A stretch of DNA of 29,654 nucleotides from an uncultured Actinomycetes bacterium (GTDB lineage: Bacteria; Actinomycetota; Actinomycetes; S36-B12; UBA5976): NCBI GenBank assembly GCA_903951185.1, contig CAJBBC010000154.1, forward strand, positions 1 through 29,654. The letters run 5' to 3'. This document shows positions 8,772 to 16,992 of this stretch, piece by piece. The notes under the pieces were generated by a model. The model saw only the letters and a program-made list of their open reading frames with translations, had not been told where the DNA came from and searched no databases. How positions within the stretch are numbered: position 1 is the first letter of the stretch; every line of letters begins with the position of its first letter. The position numbers and the translations under genes are program-made.

Positions 8772-8797
8772 AGGATTCCTTCTGGCTAATTTGGTTT

Positions 8798-8807
8798 AGT
8801 TGCAACT
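8798..8807. promoter_or_regulatory. Palindrome upstream of tetR, candidate operator
   Basis: AGTTGCAACT is a perfect 10-bp palindrome, 27 bases before the tetR GTG start and within its likely promoter region. TetR proteins commonly bind palindromes here to repress themselves. The arms are short, so chance cannot be excluded. Confidence 0.3.
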
Positions 8808-8872
8808 TCCTAGTGCGCTATTAAGGCTACTGCAATTGGAAATGCGTCGGTATTTTGGGAAACTGCCTTATT

Positions 8873-8927
8873 CCGCCTAGGATTTACCAGGCGGCACTTA
8901 CATTTTAAATGCAAGGCTGCCTGTTTT
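8873..8927 (+). promoter_or_regulatory. Long palindrome with competing upstream arm, before tRNA-Gln
   Basis: Bases 8888-8923 form a near-perfect palindrome. An 8-bp arm (8888-8895, CAGGCGGC) pairs with 8916-8923 through one G-T wobble; after one bulged A, 8897-8904 pairs with 8908-8915 with a single mismatch. TTTT follows at 8924-8927, so RNA from this strand would resemble an intrinsic terminator. The segment AGGCGG (8889-8894) can instead pair with CCGCCT at 8873-8878, making the two hairpins mutually exclusive. The mature tRNA-Gln starts at 8927. Alternatively the AT-rich centre is the tRNA promoter's -10 region and the palindrome is a protein-binding site. Confidence 0.45.
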
Positions 8928-8997
8928 CCCGGATCGTCTAATGGCAGGACAGCACCCTTTGGAGGTGCATATCGTGGTTCGAGTCCACGTCCGGGAG
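8927..8997 (+). tRNA. tRNA-Gln (anticodon TTG)
   Basis: A 71-base tRNA cloverleaf. The acceptor stem pairs 8927-8933 (TCCCGGA) with 8990-8996 (TCCGGGA) and is followed by discriminator G8997. The anticodon stem GCACC/GGTGC (8952-8956, 8964-8968) encloses the loop CTTTGGA, giving anticodon TTG at 8959-8961, which reads CAA/CAG. The T loop is TTCGAGT. The 3' CCA is not encoded: CAA follows the discriminator. It lies alone between the divergent tetR and glmU. Confidence 0.95.
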
Positions 8998-9040
8998 CAA
9001 GTTACTTAATTGAGGCAAAGACCAGGCTAATTGTTTTAGA

Positions 9041-9046
9041 TAGACT
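9041..9046 (+). promoter_or_regulatory. -10 element of an apparently leaderless glmU promoter
   Basis: TAGACT fits TANNNT and ends 6 bases before the GTG start of glmU. There is no ribosome-binding site in between, so the mRNA probably begins at the start codon. No clear -35 hexamer is visible. Confidence 0.5.
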
Positions 9047-9052
9047 TAACTC

Positions 9053-10510
9053 GTGGCTGCAAATTCATCTGCTTATGAAAATCCAGCAGCCGTAATTATT
9101 TTGGCCGCTGGCCAAGGCACCCGAATGAAGTCAGTAAAACCAAAAGTTTTACATGAAGTTTTGGGGATGCCACTTTTAGGCCATGTACTCCTTTCAAGTT
9201 CGCAACTAGATTCGAAAAGTACCGTTGTTGTAGTTGGACACGGTAAAGCTGAAGTAACTCAATACTTAGCTCAGTCTTATCCAAAAGTTAAAACAGTAAC
9301 CCAAGAACAACAATTAGGTACTGGCCATGCCGTAAAAGTGGCACTTGAGACACTGGGTGATTTAAAAACGGGTTTAGTACTTATTTTGGCTGGTGATACT
9401 CCGCTTTTAACTAATACTGATTTAACGCAACTTCTTAAAGCCGCCAATGGTGTTGGGGGTGCAGTATTAACTGCACATTTACCTGACCCAACCGGTTATG
9501 GCCGAATCATTCGGGGAACAGATAATAAAGTCGATTCAATTGTTGAACAACGCGATGCATCTGATACCCAGCGAGCTATAACTGAAGTAAATTCCGGCGT
9601 TTATGTATTCTCGGCCGAATTACTTCGAATGGCGCTATCAAAAATTGATGCGGCAAATGATCAAGGTGAACAGTACTTAACTGATGTAGTTGGAATTTTG
9701 CGGTCAGCTGGACATGAAATCACCGCAGTTTTAACGAGTGCTGAAAATATCCTTGGGGTAAATGATCGTCGCCAATTAGCCCAAGCCGGCGGAGTACTTC
9801 GCCAACGAATTGCTGATGAATGGATGCTCGCTGGCGTAACTATGGTTGATCCAACTTCAGTGTGGATAGACCGAACTGTCAGCCTTGAAGCAGATGTGAC
9901 ACTTTTACAAAATGTTCAGCTAACTGGAACAACATCAATTAAAGCCGGCAGTGTGATTGGCCCAGATTGCACATTAGTAAACACAATTGTTGACAACGAT
10001 GCAGTAGTTATTCGATCAACAACTAAAGATTGTCAGATTGGAAATTCTGCTTCAGTTGGTCCATTTACTTACTTGCGACCAGGTACCAAATTAGGCCCAA
10101 AAGCAAAAGCTGGTGGGTTCGTCGAAATGAAAAATGCAGTACTTGGTGAAAGCGCCAAAGTCCCGCACCTTTCTTATGTCGGTGATGCGGAAATCGGAGA
10201 AGGTTCAAATATCGGGGCAGCCACAGTCTTTGTTAATTACGATGGCGTAGAAAAACATCGGACTATTGTTGGCAAACATGTTCGAGTGGGTAGCGACTCG
10301 ATGTTAGTTGCACCAATCACAATCGGTGATGGGGCTTATACCGCCGCTGGCTCAGTAATTACCGAAGATGTGCCAGCCGGTGCGATGGCAGTTGGCCGAG
10401 CTCGTCAACGTAATATTCTTGATTGGGTGCTTAGACGTAGACCCGGCAGTGACTCGGCTAAAGCCGCAGTGGCAGACTCTTCCTCAGCACCAAGTTCAAA
10501 AAAGAAATAA
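9053..10510 (+). CDS. glmU: GlmU, bifunctional GlcN-1-P acetyltransferase / UDP-GlcNAc pyrophosphorylase
   Basis: Makes UDP-N-acetylglucosamine from glucosamine-1-phosphate for peptidoglycan and glycan synthesis. The N-terminal uridylyltransferase domain has the signature LAAGQGTRMKSVKPKVLHE, EQQLGTGHAV, LAGDTPLL and VNSGVYVF. The C-terminal left-handed beta-helix acetyltransferase domain (from about residue 255) has hexapeptide repeats, RPGTKLGPKAKAGGFVEMK, the catalytic-His region VPHLSYVGD and NYDGVEKHRT. Its 485 residues match the family, with a short Ser/Ala/Lys-rich tail. GTG is chosen as start because it follows a TAGACT element by 6 bases. prs follows by 26 bases, as in other actinobacteria. 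Confidence 0.97.
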   Translation: MAANSSAYENPAAVIILAAGQGTRMKSVKPKVLHEVLGMPLLGHVLLSSSQLDSKSTVVVVGHGKAEVTQYLAQSYPKVKTVTQEQQLGTGHAVKVALETLGDLKTGLVLILAGDTPLLTNTDLTQLLKAANGVGGAVLTAHLPDPTGYGRIIRGTDNKVDSIVEQRDASDTQRAITEVNSGVYVFSAELLRMALSKIDAANDQGEQYLTDVVGILRSAGHEITAVLTSAENILGVNDRRQLAQAGGVLRQRIADEWMLAGVTMVDPTSVWIDRTVSLEADVTLLQNVQLTGTTSIKAGSVIGPDCTLVNTIVDNDAVVIRSTTKDCQIGNSASVGPFTYLRPGTKLGPKAKAGGFVEMKNAVLGESAKVPHLSYVGDAEIGEGSNIGAATVFVNYDGVEKHRTIVGKHVRVGSDSMLVAPITIGDGAYTAAGSVITEDVPAGAMAVGRARQRNILDWVLRRRPGSDSAKAAVADSSSAPSSKKK

Positions 10511-10536
10511 AGTAAATTCCAGCGAAGGGTAGATCA

Positions 10537-11517
10537 ATGACCGGGATCACGCAAAGCAATGCAAAGCGAATGGTTTTACTCGCTGGTCGATCCCACCCCG
10601 AATTAGCTGAAGCAATTGCTGCCAATCTTGGCGTTGATCTGGTGCCAACTCGCGCATACAACTTTGCAAACGGTGAAATCTTTGTACGCTTCGAAGAATC
10701 AGTTCGTGGTTGTGATGCATTCGTATTACAAACGCACACTGCACCAGTTAATGAATGGATTATGGAACAGTTGTTGATGGTTGATGCACTTAAGCGTGCA
10801 TCGGCTAAGCGAATAACTGCAGTCGTACCGTTCTATGGTTATGCCCGCCAAGATAAGAAACATGCTGGCCGTGAACCAATTTCAGCTCGACTTATTGCAG
10901 ACTTATTTGCTGCAGCTGGGGCAGATCGAATTATGAGTGTTGATTTACACACTGCACAAATACAAGGTTTCTTCAATGGTCCAGTAGATCACTTATTCGC
11001 ACTACCAATTTTGGCCGCACATGTTGGCCGCACTGTTGATCGCAGCAAAATCACAGTAGTTTCACCGGATGCCGGTCGCGTGCGGGTGGCCGAAAGATGG
11101 ACAGACATTCTGGGTTCACCACTGGCGATTATTCACAAACGCCGTGATCCAGATGTGCCAAACGAAGCAAAAGTACTTGAAGTTGTTGGTGACGTTAAAG
11201 GTCGTATTTGCGTAGTCGTTGACGACATGATCGACACTGGCGGCACGATTGTAAAAGCATCTGAAGCTTTATTTGAAAATGGTGCTGAAGATGTAATTGT
11301 CACCGCAACACATGGCGTTCTTTCGCCACCAGCTGCGCAGCGTTTACAAGATTCGCGGATTAAAGAAGTAGTAGTTACTGACACTTTGCCTATCCCACAT
11401 GAGAATCGTTTCCCGGGCTTAACGGTTTTGCCAATTGCTCCGTTACTAGCTCGGGCAATTCGCGAAGTCTTTGATGAAGGCTCAGTTACTAGCCTGTTCG
11501 ATCACATCGGCGTTTAG
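10537..11517 (+). CDS. prs: Prs, ribose-phosphate pyrophosphokinase
   Basis: Converts ribose-5-phosphate and ATP to PRPP, the precursor of nucleotides, histidine and tryptophan. Landmarks are the N-terminal NFANGEIFVRF region, the nucleotide and flexible-loop region FYGYARQDKKHAGREPI, the metal-binding SVDLHTAQIQGFF, and the PRPP-binding loop VVDDMIDTGGTI. Its 326 residues match bacterial class I enzymes. GAAGGG at 10524-10529 is a good ribosome-binding site, 7 bases before the ATG. It is most likely cotranscribed with glmU. Confidence 0.97.
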   Translation: MTGITQSNAKRMVLLAGRSHPELAEAIAANLGVDLVPTRAYNFANGEIFVRFEESVRGCDAFVLQTHTAPVNEWIMEQLLMVDALKRASAKRITAVVPFYGYARQDKKHAGREPISARLIADLFAAAGADRIMSVDLHTAQIQGFFNGPVDHLFALPILAAHVGRTVDRSKITVVSPDAGRVRVAERWTDILGSPLAIIHKRRDPDVPNEAKVLEVVGDVKGRICVVVDDMIDTGGTIVKASEALFENGAEDVIVTATHGVLSPPAAQRLQDSRIKEVVVTDTLPIPHENRFPGLTVLPIAPLLARAIREVFDEGSVTSLFDHIGV

Positions 11518-11693
11518 TTAATTCGAGTTTGCCTCGAAAAGTAATTTCCAGATACCCTAAGAGGGCTCCTCGGCGAGGGTGCAGCAACTGTATAAATTTC
11601 AGCTACTTGTAGCTGGGCAAAAATGCAGATACTGAACCGTTATCGACGAAGGTCTGTCGCGGAGCATTCCGCACGACCAGGACGAGGAGAAAA
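11518..11693 (+). promoter_or_regulatory. rplY upstream region and leader with hairpins
   Basis: This 176-base gap is long for the window. It holds a TATAAA at 11591-11596 as a possible -10 with no clear -35, a small inverted repeat AGCTAC-TT-GTAGCT at 11601-11614, and a hairpin close to the gene: 11659-11663 (GCGGA) pairs with 11668-11672 (TCCGC), with three further pairs (11656-11658 with 11675-11677) after a two-base bulge. The hairpin ends seven bases before the GAGGAG ribosome-binding site at 11684-11689. An autoregulated ribosomal-protein leader is possible. A separate small hairpin, TTCGAG/CTCGAA at 11522-11538, follows prs but has no T-run. Confidence 0.4.
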
Positions 11694-12140
11694 ATGTCAA
11701 AACTAACTGCAGAATCCCGTACCGATTTCGGTAAAGGTGCTGCCCGCCGCTTACGTCGCGATGGAAAAGTTCCAGCTGTTGTATACGGACATGGAACATC
11801 ACCAGTTCACGTTGCACTAGATGCACATGAATTAACGCTAATCCTTCGCAAGAAGCCAGCAGCAATTGAAGTAACCGTAAATGGTAAAGCAGAAAATGTA
11901 GCACCACGCGATCTTCAAATTGATCCAGTAACTCGCGTTATTGAGCACGTTGACTTAGTTATTGTTACTGCAGCCGAAGCAGCAAAACTTGCTCGCGATG
12001 CTGCTGAACACAATGCCAAAGTTGAAGCTGCATCACTTCACGCAGCTGAACTTGCTTCAGCTAAAGCCGCATTCCGCGCTGAACGTCAAGAAGCCGAAGA
12101 TGCAGCTGCACCTGCTCCAGCAAGTACTCCAGCTGAGTAA
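11694..12140 (+). CDS. rplY: 50S ribosomal protein L25 with atypical C-terminal tail
   Basis: L25 binds 5S rRNA in the central protuberance of the large subunit. Residues 1-96 are a recognisable L25 domain: TDFGKGAARRLRRDGKVPAVVYG, then LRKKPAAIEVTVNG and PRDLQIDPVTRVIEHVDLVIV. Actinobacterial CTC/TL5-type proteins normally continue into a second beta-rich domain and reach about 200 residues. Here it is replaced by about 50 residues rich in Ala and Glu, probably a long charged helix, ending in an Ala/Pro-rich tail, for 148 in total. The start has a strong GAGGAG site. pth begins 5 bases after the stop and is surely cotranscribed. Confidence 0.93.
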   Translation: MSKLTAESRTDFGKGAARRLRRDGKVPAVVYGHGTSPVHVALDAHELTLILRKKPAAIEVTVNGKAENVAPRDLQIDPVTRVIEHVDLVIVTAAEAAKLARDAAEHNAKVEAASLHAAELASAKAAFRAERQEAEDAAAPAPASTPAE

Positions 12141-12145
12141 TTAAC

Positions 12146-12724
12146 GTGTCAAACAGTGACGCATGGCTTGTAGTGGGGCTTGGTAATCCAGGCCCCACTT
12201 ATGCAAACACGCGCCACAATATCGGTGCTGTTGTAGTTGATGAGTTAGCTAGCCGATCTGGTGTCACACTTAAGCGACATAAACGCGCATTAGCTGAAGT
12301 AGCTGAAACAAAAATAAATGGTAACCAAACTATTTTGGCCAAGCCACTTTCGTTTATGAATGAATCTGGTGGTCCAGTTAAAGCTCTTGCTGCTTTCTAT
12401 AAAGTACCGCTGGATCAAATAATTGTTGTGCACGATGAATTAGATATTCCGCTTGAAGCTATTCGCGTTAAATTAGGCGGCGGCGACAACGGTCATAACG
12501 GACTGAAATCAATTAGATCTGCTTTTGACGATGGGCAGTGGTACCGCATCCGCTTAGGTATTGGTCGGCCACCTGGTATCCAAGATCCAAGTGCATTTGT
12601 CTTGAAAGCTTTTTCTAGTACTGAAGCAACAAGTGTTGCAGTTTTGCGAGATAGTGGCGCTGATGCAACCGAAGCATTAATCACAAAAGGTTTAATCGAA
12701 ACCCAAAGTCAATTTAATTCATGA
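12146..12724 (+). CDS. pth: Pth, peptidyl-tRNA hydrolase
   Basis: Releases tRNA from peptidyl-tRNAs that drop off the ribosome. The catalytic motifs are intact: GLGNPGPTYANTRHNIG supplies the active-site Asn and His, VVHDELDIP the Asp, and GGGDNGHNGLKSI the second Asn. Its 192 residues match the family. The start is GTG, 5 bases after rplY, an arrangement conserved in actinobacteria. The end overlaps the next start as ATGA, pointing to translational coupling. Confidence 0.96.
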   Translation: MSNSDAWLVVGLGNPGPTYANTRHNIGAVVVDELASRSGVTLKRHKRALAEVAETKINGNQTILAKPLSFMNESGGPVKALAAFYKVPLDQIIVVHDELDIPLEAIRVKLGGGDNGHNGLKSIRSAFDDGQWYRIRLGIGRPPGIQDPSAFVLKAFSSTEATSVAVLRDSGADATEALITKGLIETQSQFNS

Positions 12725-13488
12725 ATGATCAAGAGTTAGCCGAATACTTAGCCAAAGAAACTGGCCGAGTAATTACGCAAGTTGCTGCGGATCGCTTTGA
12801 AGAACTTTCTACTGTTGAACTTGGCGCGGCTGGTGATTTAGCCGGACATGAATATCTTGTACATACTCTGGCTAAACATCGACCTCTAGATCATTTACTA
12901 AGTGAAGAGGGCGAAGATAATTTAGGACGCCTTTTGGCGAATCGAGTTTGGATAGTTGATCCACTTGATGGCACATCACATTATTCAAATCTGGAAGCAG
13001 ATTACGCAGTGCATATAGCGCTTTGGGAACGAGATTCGGATGCAAAATTTAAGATCACAGCCAGTGGCATAAGTGTGCCGGCATTGGATTTACTAGTTGG
13101 CATGAATCCGGCTGGGCCGATTGCTGACTGGGTTGGGCCAATACGAATTTTAGTTTCAGCTACTCGACCGCCGATTGAAATTGATGTGATCTGCGAAAAA
13201 CTAAAAATTAAATTTCCCGAACGCGGTGAACCTAAATTAATCCCAATGGGTTCAGTTGGCGCAAAATTAACCCAAATTTTGGCAGGCAATGCAGACCTAT
13301 ATATAAATACTGGTGGGTTTTACGAATGGGATATTGCGGCGCCAGCTGCCATAGCTGCGGCCCATGGTTTAACTGCCTGCGATATCGAAGGTGCTGACTT
13401 AGTTTTCAATCAAGAAAATGTCTATGTACCAACTGCCATAATCGGTCAGCCACACTTAGTTTCGGCTATTACCGAAGTTCAAAGGTAA
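12721..13488 (+). CDS. Inositol monophosphatase/CysQ-family phosphatase
   Basis: A lithium-sensitive-type metal-dependent phosphatase, probably 3'(2'),5'-bisphosphate nucleotidase (CysQ), which removes PAP from sulfate assimilation, or an inositol-phosphate phosphatase. The family's metal-site blocks are present in order: LSEEGEDN (near 58-65), WIVDPLDGTSHY (near 77-88, with Asp80 and Asp83) and EWDIAAPAAIAAAHG (near 202-216). At 255 residues it is of normal length. The start overlaps the pth stop by four bases (ATGA), and mfd begins 4 bases after its end, so it belongs to the rplY-pth-mfd operon. The exact substrate cannot be decided from sequence. Confidence 0.87.
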   Translation: MNDQELAEYLAKETGRVITQVAADRFEELSTVELGAAGDLAGHEYLVHTLAKHRPLDHLLSEEGEDNLGRLLANRVWIVDPLDGTSHYSNLEADYAVHIALWERDSDAKFKITASGISVPALDLLVGMNPAGPIADWVGPIRILVSATRPPIEIDVICEKLKIKFPERGEPKLIPMGSVGAKLTQILAGNADLYINTGGFYEWDIAAPAAIAAAHGLTACDIEGADLVFNQENVYVPTAIIGQPHLVSAITEVQR

Positions 13489-13492
13489 TAAG

Positions 13493-16400
13493 TTGTCGCT
13501 GAATTTCGTTACCGCAGCCTTAAAAGCGGATGTGCAAATACAGGCAGCTCTTGAATTAGTTGAATATAAACAATCTGTTGAACTCGGTATTCCATCAGCA
13601 GCGCTGCCGTACTTAGCCGGATTGTTTTCAACGCAGTGCGCAGGTTCGCTAATTATTTGCGCCACTGATCGAATTGCACAAGATGTGGCAGCCCAAATTG
13701 CAGATTTTGTGGATCCAAATGAAATTGCCTACTTCCCAGCTTGGGAAACTTTGCCGCATGAGCGAATGAGTCCGAGCGGAGACACAATTGGCACCCGAAT
13801 GGCAATCCTGCGTCAATTAGCGAATCCGAATGAATCTAGCGAAATTAAATACTTAGTTACTTCAGTACGTGCAGCTATCCAACCGATGGCAGCTGGGCTT
13901 GGCGATGTTCCACCATTAGTGATTACCCAAGGCCAAACAATCGCACCTGATCAAGTAATCGCGCAGTTAGTTTATTTAGGTTATGAGCGAGTGGAAATGG
14001 TTGATCGTCGTGGGCAATTCGCAGTCCGTGGTGGAATTATCGATATTTTTCCACCGGCTCAACCACATCCAGTTCGGTTGGAATATTGGGGTGATGACGT
14101 TGACGACATCCGAATGTTTTCCGTTGCAGATCAGCGTTCAATTGAATCGGAAATCTCTGAGTTATTCGCCACACCTTGCCGCGAATTATTAATCACCGAT
14201 TCTGTAAAAGCAAAAGCTGCAAAATTTGCAGTTGCGCATCCAGAGTTTGCCGAAATTTTTGAAAAAGTCGCTCAAGGAATTGCAACAGAAGGGATTGAAA
14301 GTTTCATTCCTGTGTTAGCTGATTCGATGGAGTCACTATTTGATGTGATCGCAGCAAACTGGACTATTCAAGAATTAGAACCAGAGCGAATTGTTAGCCG
14401 AGCTCAAGAACTTGTTGAGACGAGTGCCGAATTTCTTGAAGCATCGTGGAGTAATACAACTGCCGGAAATTCGATTCCAGTTGATTTGGGTAGAGGATTT
14501 TTTGATTACCGAGAACTAAAAAAGACTTTCAGTTCTCGCTGTTGGATTTCCCTTTCACCACTGATGGCACCGACAGCAAAAGTTCCAGAACTTGAAACTA
14601 CACCAGAATTTCGTGGACAAATAGAATCGGCGGCAACCCAAATTTCGAATTGGTGGGCACAAGGTTTCCAAGTGGCAATTGCTATGGCTGCTCACGGTAC
14701 GGCAGAACGCTTAGTAACCACCCTTAATGAGCAGGGAATAACCTCTCGGCAAGTTGAAGCGGTCACACCAACCGAAAAAATAGTTGATGTCTTCATTGCG
14801 CATCAAGAACATGGCTTAATAATTAAATCGGCAAATTTAGTTTTGCTCACTGAAACAGATTTATTTGGAAATCGATCCACAACTAAATCAACTCGAGCTA
14901 TGCCGAGTAGGCGACGAACAGTTATTGATCCACTCACGCTTAAAGCTGGCGACTACATAGTTCATGAACAACATGGAGTTGGAAAGTACGTCGAAATGAC
15001 TCAGCGTGTTTTGCAAAATGCAACTCGTGAATATTTAGTTATTGAGTACGCATCAAGTAAACGTGGTCAACGTGGTGATCGACTCTATGTGCCAACAGAT
15101 CAACTTGATTTAGTCACTCGCTATGTTGGTGGGGAATTACCAACTTTAAATCGCTTAGGTGGCGGCGACTGGGCCGCAACTAAATCACGAGCTCGGCGTG
15201 CTGTTCGGCAAATTGCTGGCGAACTAATTCGACTTTATGCCGCTCGACTAGCCAGTAAAGGCTATGCATTCTCGCAAGATACGCCGTGGCAGCGCGAGCT
15301 GGAAGATGCATTTGATTTCATTGAGACTCCAGATCAATTAGTCACAATTAATGAAGTTAAGCAAGATATGGAAAGCGATACACCTATGGACCGTTTGGTT
15401 TGTGGTGATGTGGGTTATGGCAAAACAGAAATTGCAGTACGCGCTGCCTTCAAAGCTGTGCAAGATGGAAAACAAGTTGCGGTATTAGTACCAACTACAT
15501 TGTTAGTACAACAACATATGGAAACTTTTGCGCGACGATACGCACAATTCCCAGTCAAATTAGCTGCTCTTTCGCGCTTTCAAACTGATGGCGAAGTCAA
15601 GAAAACTTTTGAAGGAATTAAAGACGGCACTGTAGATATTGTGATTGGCACACATCGACTGTTTAATCCAGAAGTTCGGTTCAAGGATCTTGGCTTAGTA
15701 ATTGTCGATGAGGAACAGCGTTTCGGCGTTGAACATAAAGAGCATTTGAAGGCACTGCGTACCAACGTGGATATGTTGACGATGTCAGCGACGCCAATTC
15801 CACGAACATTAGAGATGGCAGTTACTGGACTTAGAGAAATGTCCACTATTGCAACACCACCCGAGGAACGTCACCCAGTTTTAACTTCAGTTGGTCCTTA
15901 TGATGAAAAATTCATTGTGGCAGCAATTCACCGTGAGTTAATTCGAGATGGACAAATATTCTTCGTCCATAATCGGGTTGAAAGTATTAATCGAGTGGCT
16001 ACTCGACTTTCTGAGTTAGTTCCCGAAGCCCGAATTGCGGTAGCCCATGGGCAAATGAATGAAAATCAACTTGAGCAAATAATTGTAGATTTCTGGAATC
16101 GAAAATACGACATTTTAGTTTCAACCACGATTATTGAAAGTGGTTTGGATATTCCCAACGCAAACACGTTAATTGTTGATCGGGCTGACACATTTGGGCT
16201 ATCGCAATTACACCAACTGCGTGGTCGGGTTGGGCGAAGCCGAGAACGTGGGTATGCCTATTTTCTATATGCGCCAGAAAAGCCGCTAACCGAAACTGCA
16301 CATAGTCGATTGAGCACAATTGCGGCTAATACTGATTTAGGTTCCGGCATGGCAGTAGCAATGAAAGACCTTGAAATCAGGGGAGCTGGCAATTTACTCG

Positions 16401-16969
16401 GCGGTGAACAAAGCGGACATATTGCTGAAGTTGGTTTTGATCTTTACGTTCGCTTAGTTGGTGAAGCCATTAATGAAGTGCGAAATGGGCCAAATCAAGA
16501 TGTGGATACGGTAATCAAAGTCGAGTTGCCAGTTGATGCCCATCTGCCGCACGACTATGTGCCAATTGAACGATTACGACTTGAGGCATATCGAAGACTT
16601 GCTGATGCACATACGAATGAAGCGATTACTGAAGTTATAGCTGAATTAACTGATCGCTATGGCCCAATGCCTGTTCAAGTTGAGCGACTAATTGATGTGG
16701 CAAAACTTCGAATCTTAATGCGAACTGCCGGAATCTCAGAAGTTATTGGGGCTGGAAAAACTGTGCGGATCTCACCTGTGGTTTTAGCTGAGTCAGCAAC
16801 TTTGCGCTTAAACCGAATGTACCCAGGAACAATTGTTAAAGCGGCGACCAGAACCATAGTGGTTCCGTTACCTCGCGAGAAAGCACTTGGGGTACAAGCC
16901 GAAACCCAAGATAGTCAAGAATTATTGGGCTGGGTTAGCGAACTTATAACAACAGTTATCCTTGACTAG
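13493..16969 (+). CDS. mfd: Mfd, transcription-repair coupling factor
   Basis: ATP-driven translocase that removes RNA polymerase stalled at DNA damage and recruits UvrA. The N-terminal UvrB-like module includes YFPAWETLPHERMSPSGDT. The RNA-polymerase-interacting (CarD-like) domain begins near residue 483 with AGDYIVHEQHGVGKYVEM. The superfamily 2 motor has Walker A GDVGYGKTE near 637, DEEQ near 737, TMSATPIPRTLEM, and the C-terminal helicase motifs TTIIESGLDIPNANT and QLRGRVGRSRERGYAYF. A TRCF domain ends the 1158-residue protein, a normal full length. The TTG start fits the short spacer after the preceding stop, with AAAGG upstream. Confidence 0.97.
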   Translation: MSLNFVTAALKADVQIQAALELVEYKQSVELGIPSAALPYLAGLFSTQCAGSLIICATDRIAQDVAAQIADFVDPNEIAYFPAWETLPHERMSPSGDTIGTRMAILRQLANPNESSEIKYLVTSVRAAIQPMAAGLGDVPPLVITQGQTIAPDQVIAQLVYLGYERVEMVDRRGQFAVRGGIIDIFPPAQPHPVRLEYWGDDVDDIRMFSVADQRSIESEISELFATPCRELLITDSVKAKAAKFAVAHPEFAEIFEKVAQGIATEGIESFIPVLADSMESLFDVIAANWTIQELEPERIVSRAQELVETSAEFLEASWSNTTAGNSIPVDLGRGFFDYRELKKTFSSRCWISLSPLMAPTAKVPELETTPEFRGQIESAATQISNWWAQGFQVAIAMAAHGTAERLVTTLNEQGITSRQVEAVTPTEKIVDVFIAHQEHGLIIKSANLVLLTETDLFGNRSTTKSTRAMPSRRRTVIDPLTLKAGDYIVHEQHGVGKYVEMTQRVLQNATREYLVIEYASSKRGQRGDRLYVPTDQLDLVTRYVGGELPTLNRLGGGDWAATKSRARRAVRQIAGELIRLYAARLASKGYAFSQDTPWQRELEDAFDFIETPDQLVTINEVKQDMESDTPMDRLVCGDVGYGKTEIAVRAAFKAVQDGKQVAVLVPTTLLVQQHMETFARRYAQFPVKLAALSRFQTDGEVKKTFEGIKDGTVDIVIGTHRLFNPEVRFKDLGLVIVDEEQRFGVEHKEHLKALRTNVDMLTMSATPIPRTLEMAVTGLREMSTIATPPEERHPVLTSVGPYDEKFIVAAIHRELIRDGQIFFVHNRVESINRVATRLSELVPEARIAVAHGQMNENQLEQIIVDFWNRKYDILVSTTIIESGLDIPNANTLIVDRADTFGLSQLHQLRGRVGRSRERGYAYFLYAPEKPLTETAHSRLSTIAANTDLGSGMAVAMKDLEIRGAGNLLGGEQSGHIAEVGFDLYVRLVGEAINEVRNGPNQDVDTVIKVELPVDAHLPHDYVPIERLRLEAYRRLADAHTNEAITEVIAELTDRYGPMPVQVERLIDVAKLRILMRTAGISEVIGAGKTVRISPVVLAESATLRLNRMYPGTIVKAATRTIVVPLPREKALGVQAETQDSQELLGWVSELITTVILD

Positions 16970-16992
16970 TTGAAACTGTTCCGGAGGTTTTT

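Noticed and set aside
11522..11538. TTCGAG/CTCGAA hairpin after prs as a terminator
   Set aside because: The 6-bp stem is followed by AAAAG with no T-run on the plus strand, so it lacks the form of an intrinsic terminator.
11599..11907. 102-codon minus-strand frame across the rplY leader and N-terminus
   Set aside because: The product is Leu/His-rich with no recognisable domain and covers the strongly supported rplY start; it is a shadow frame.
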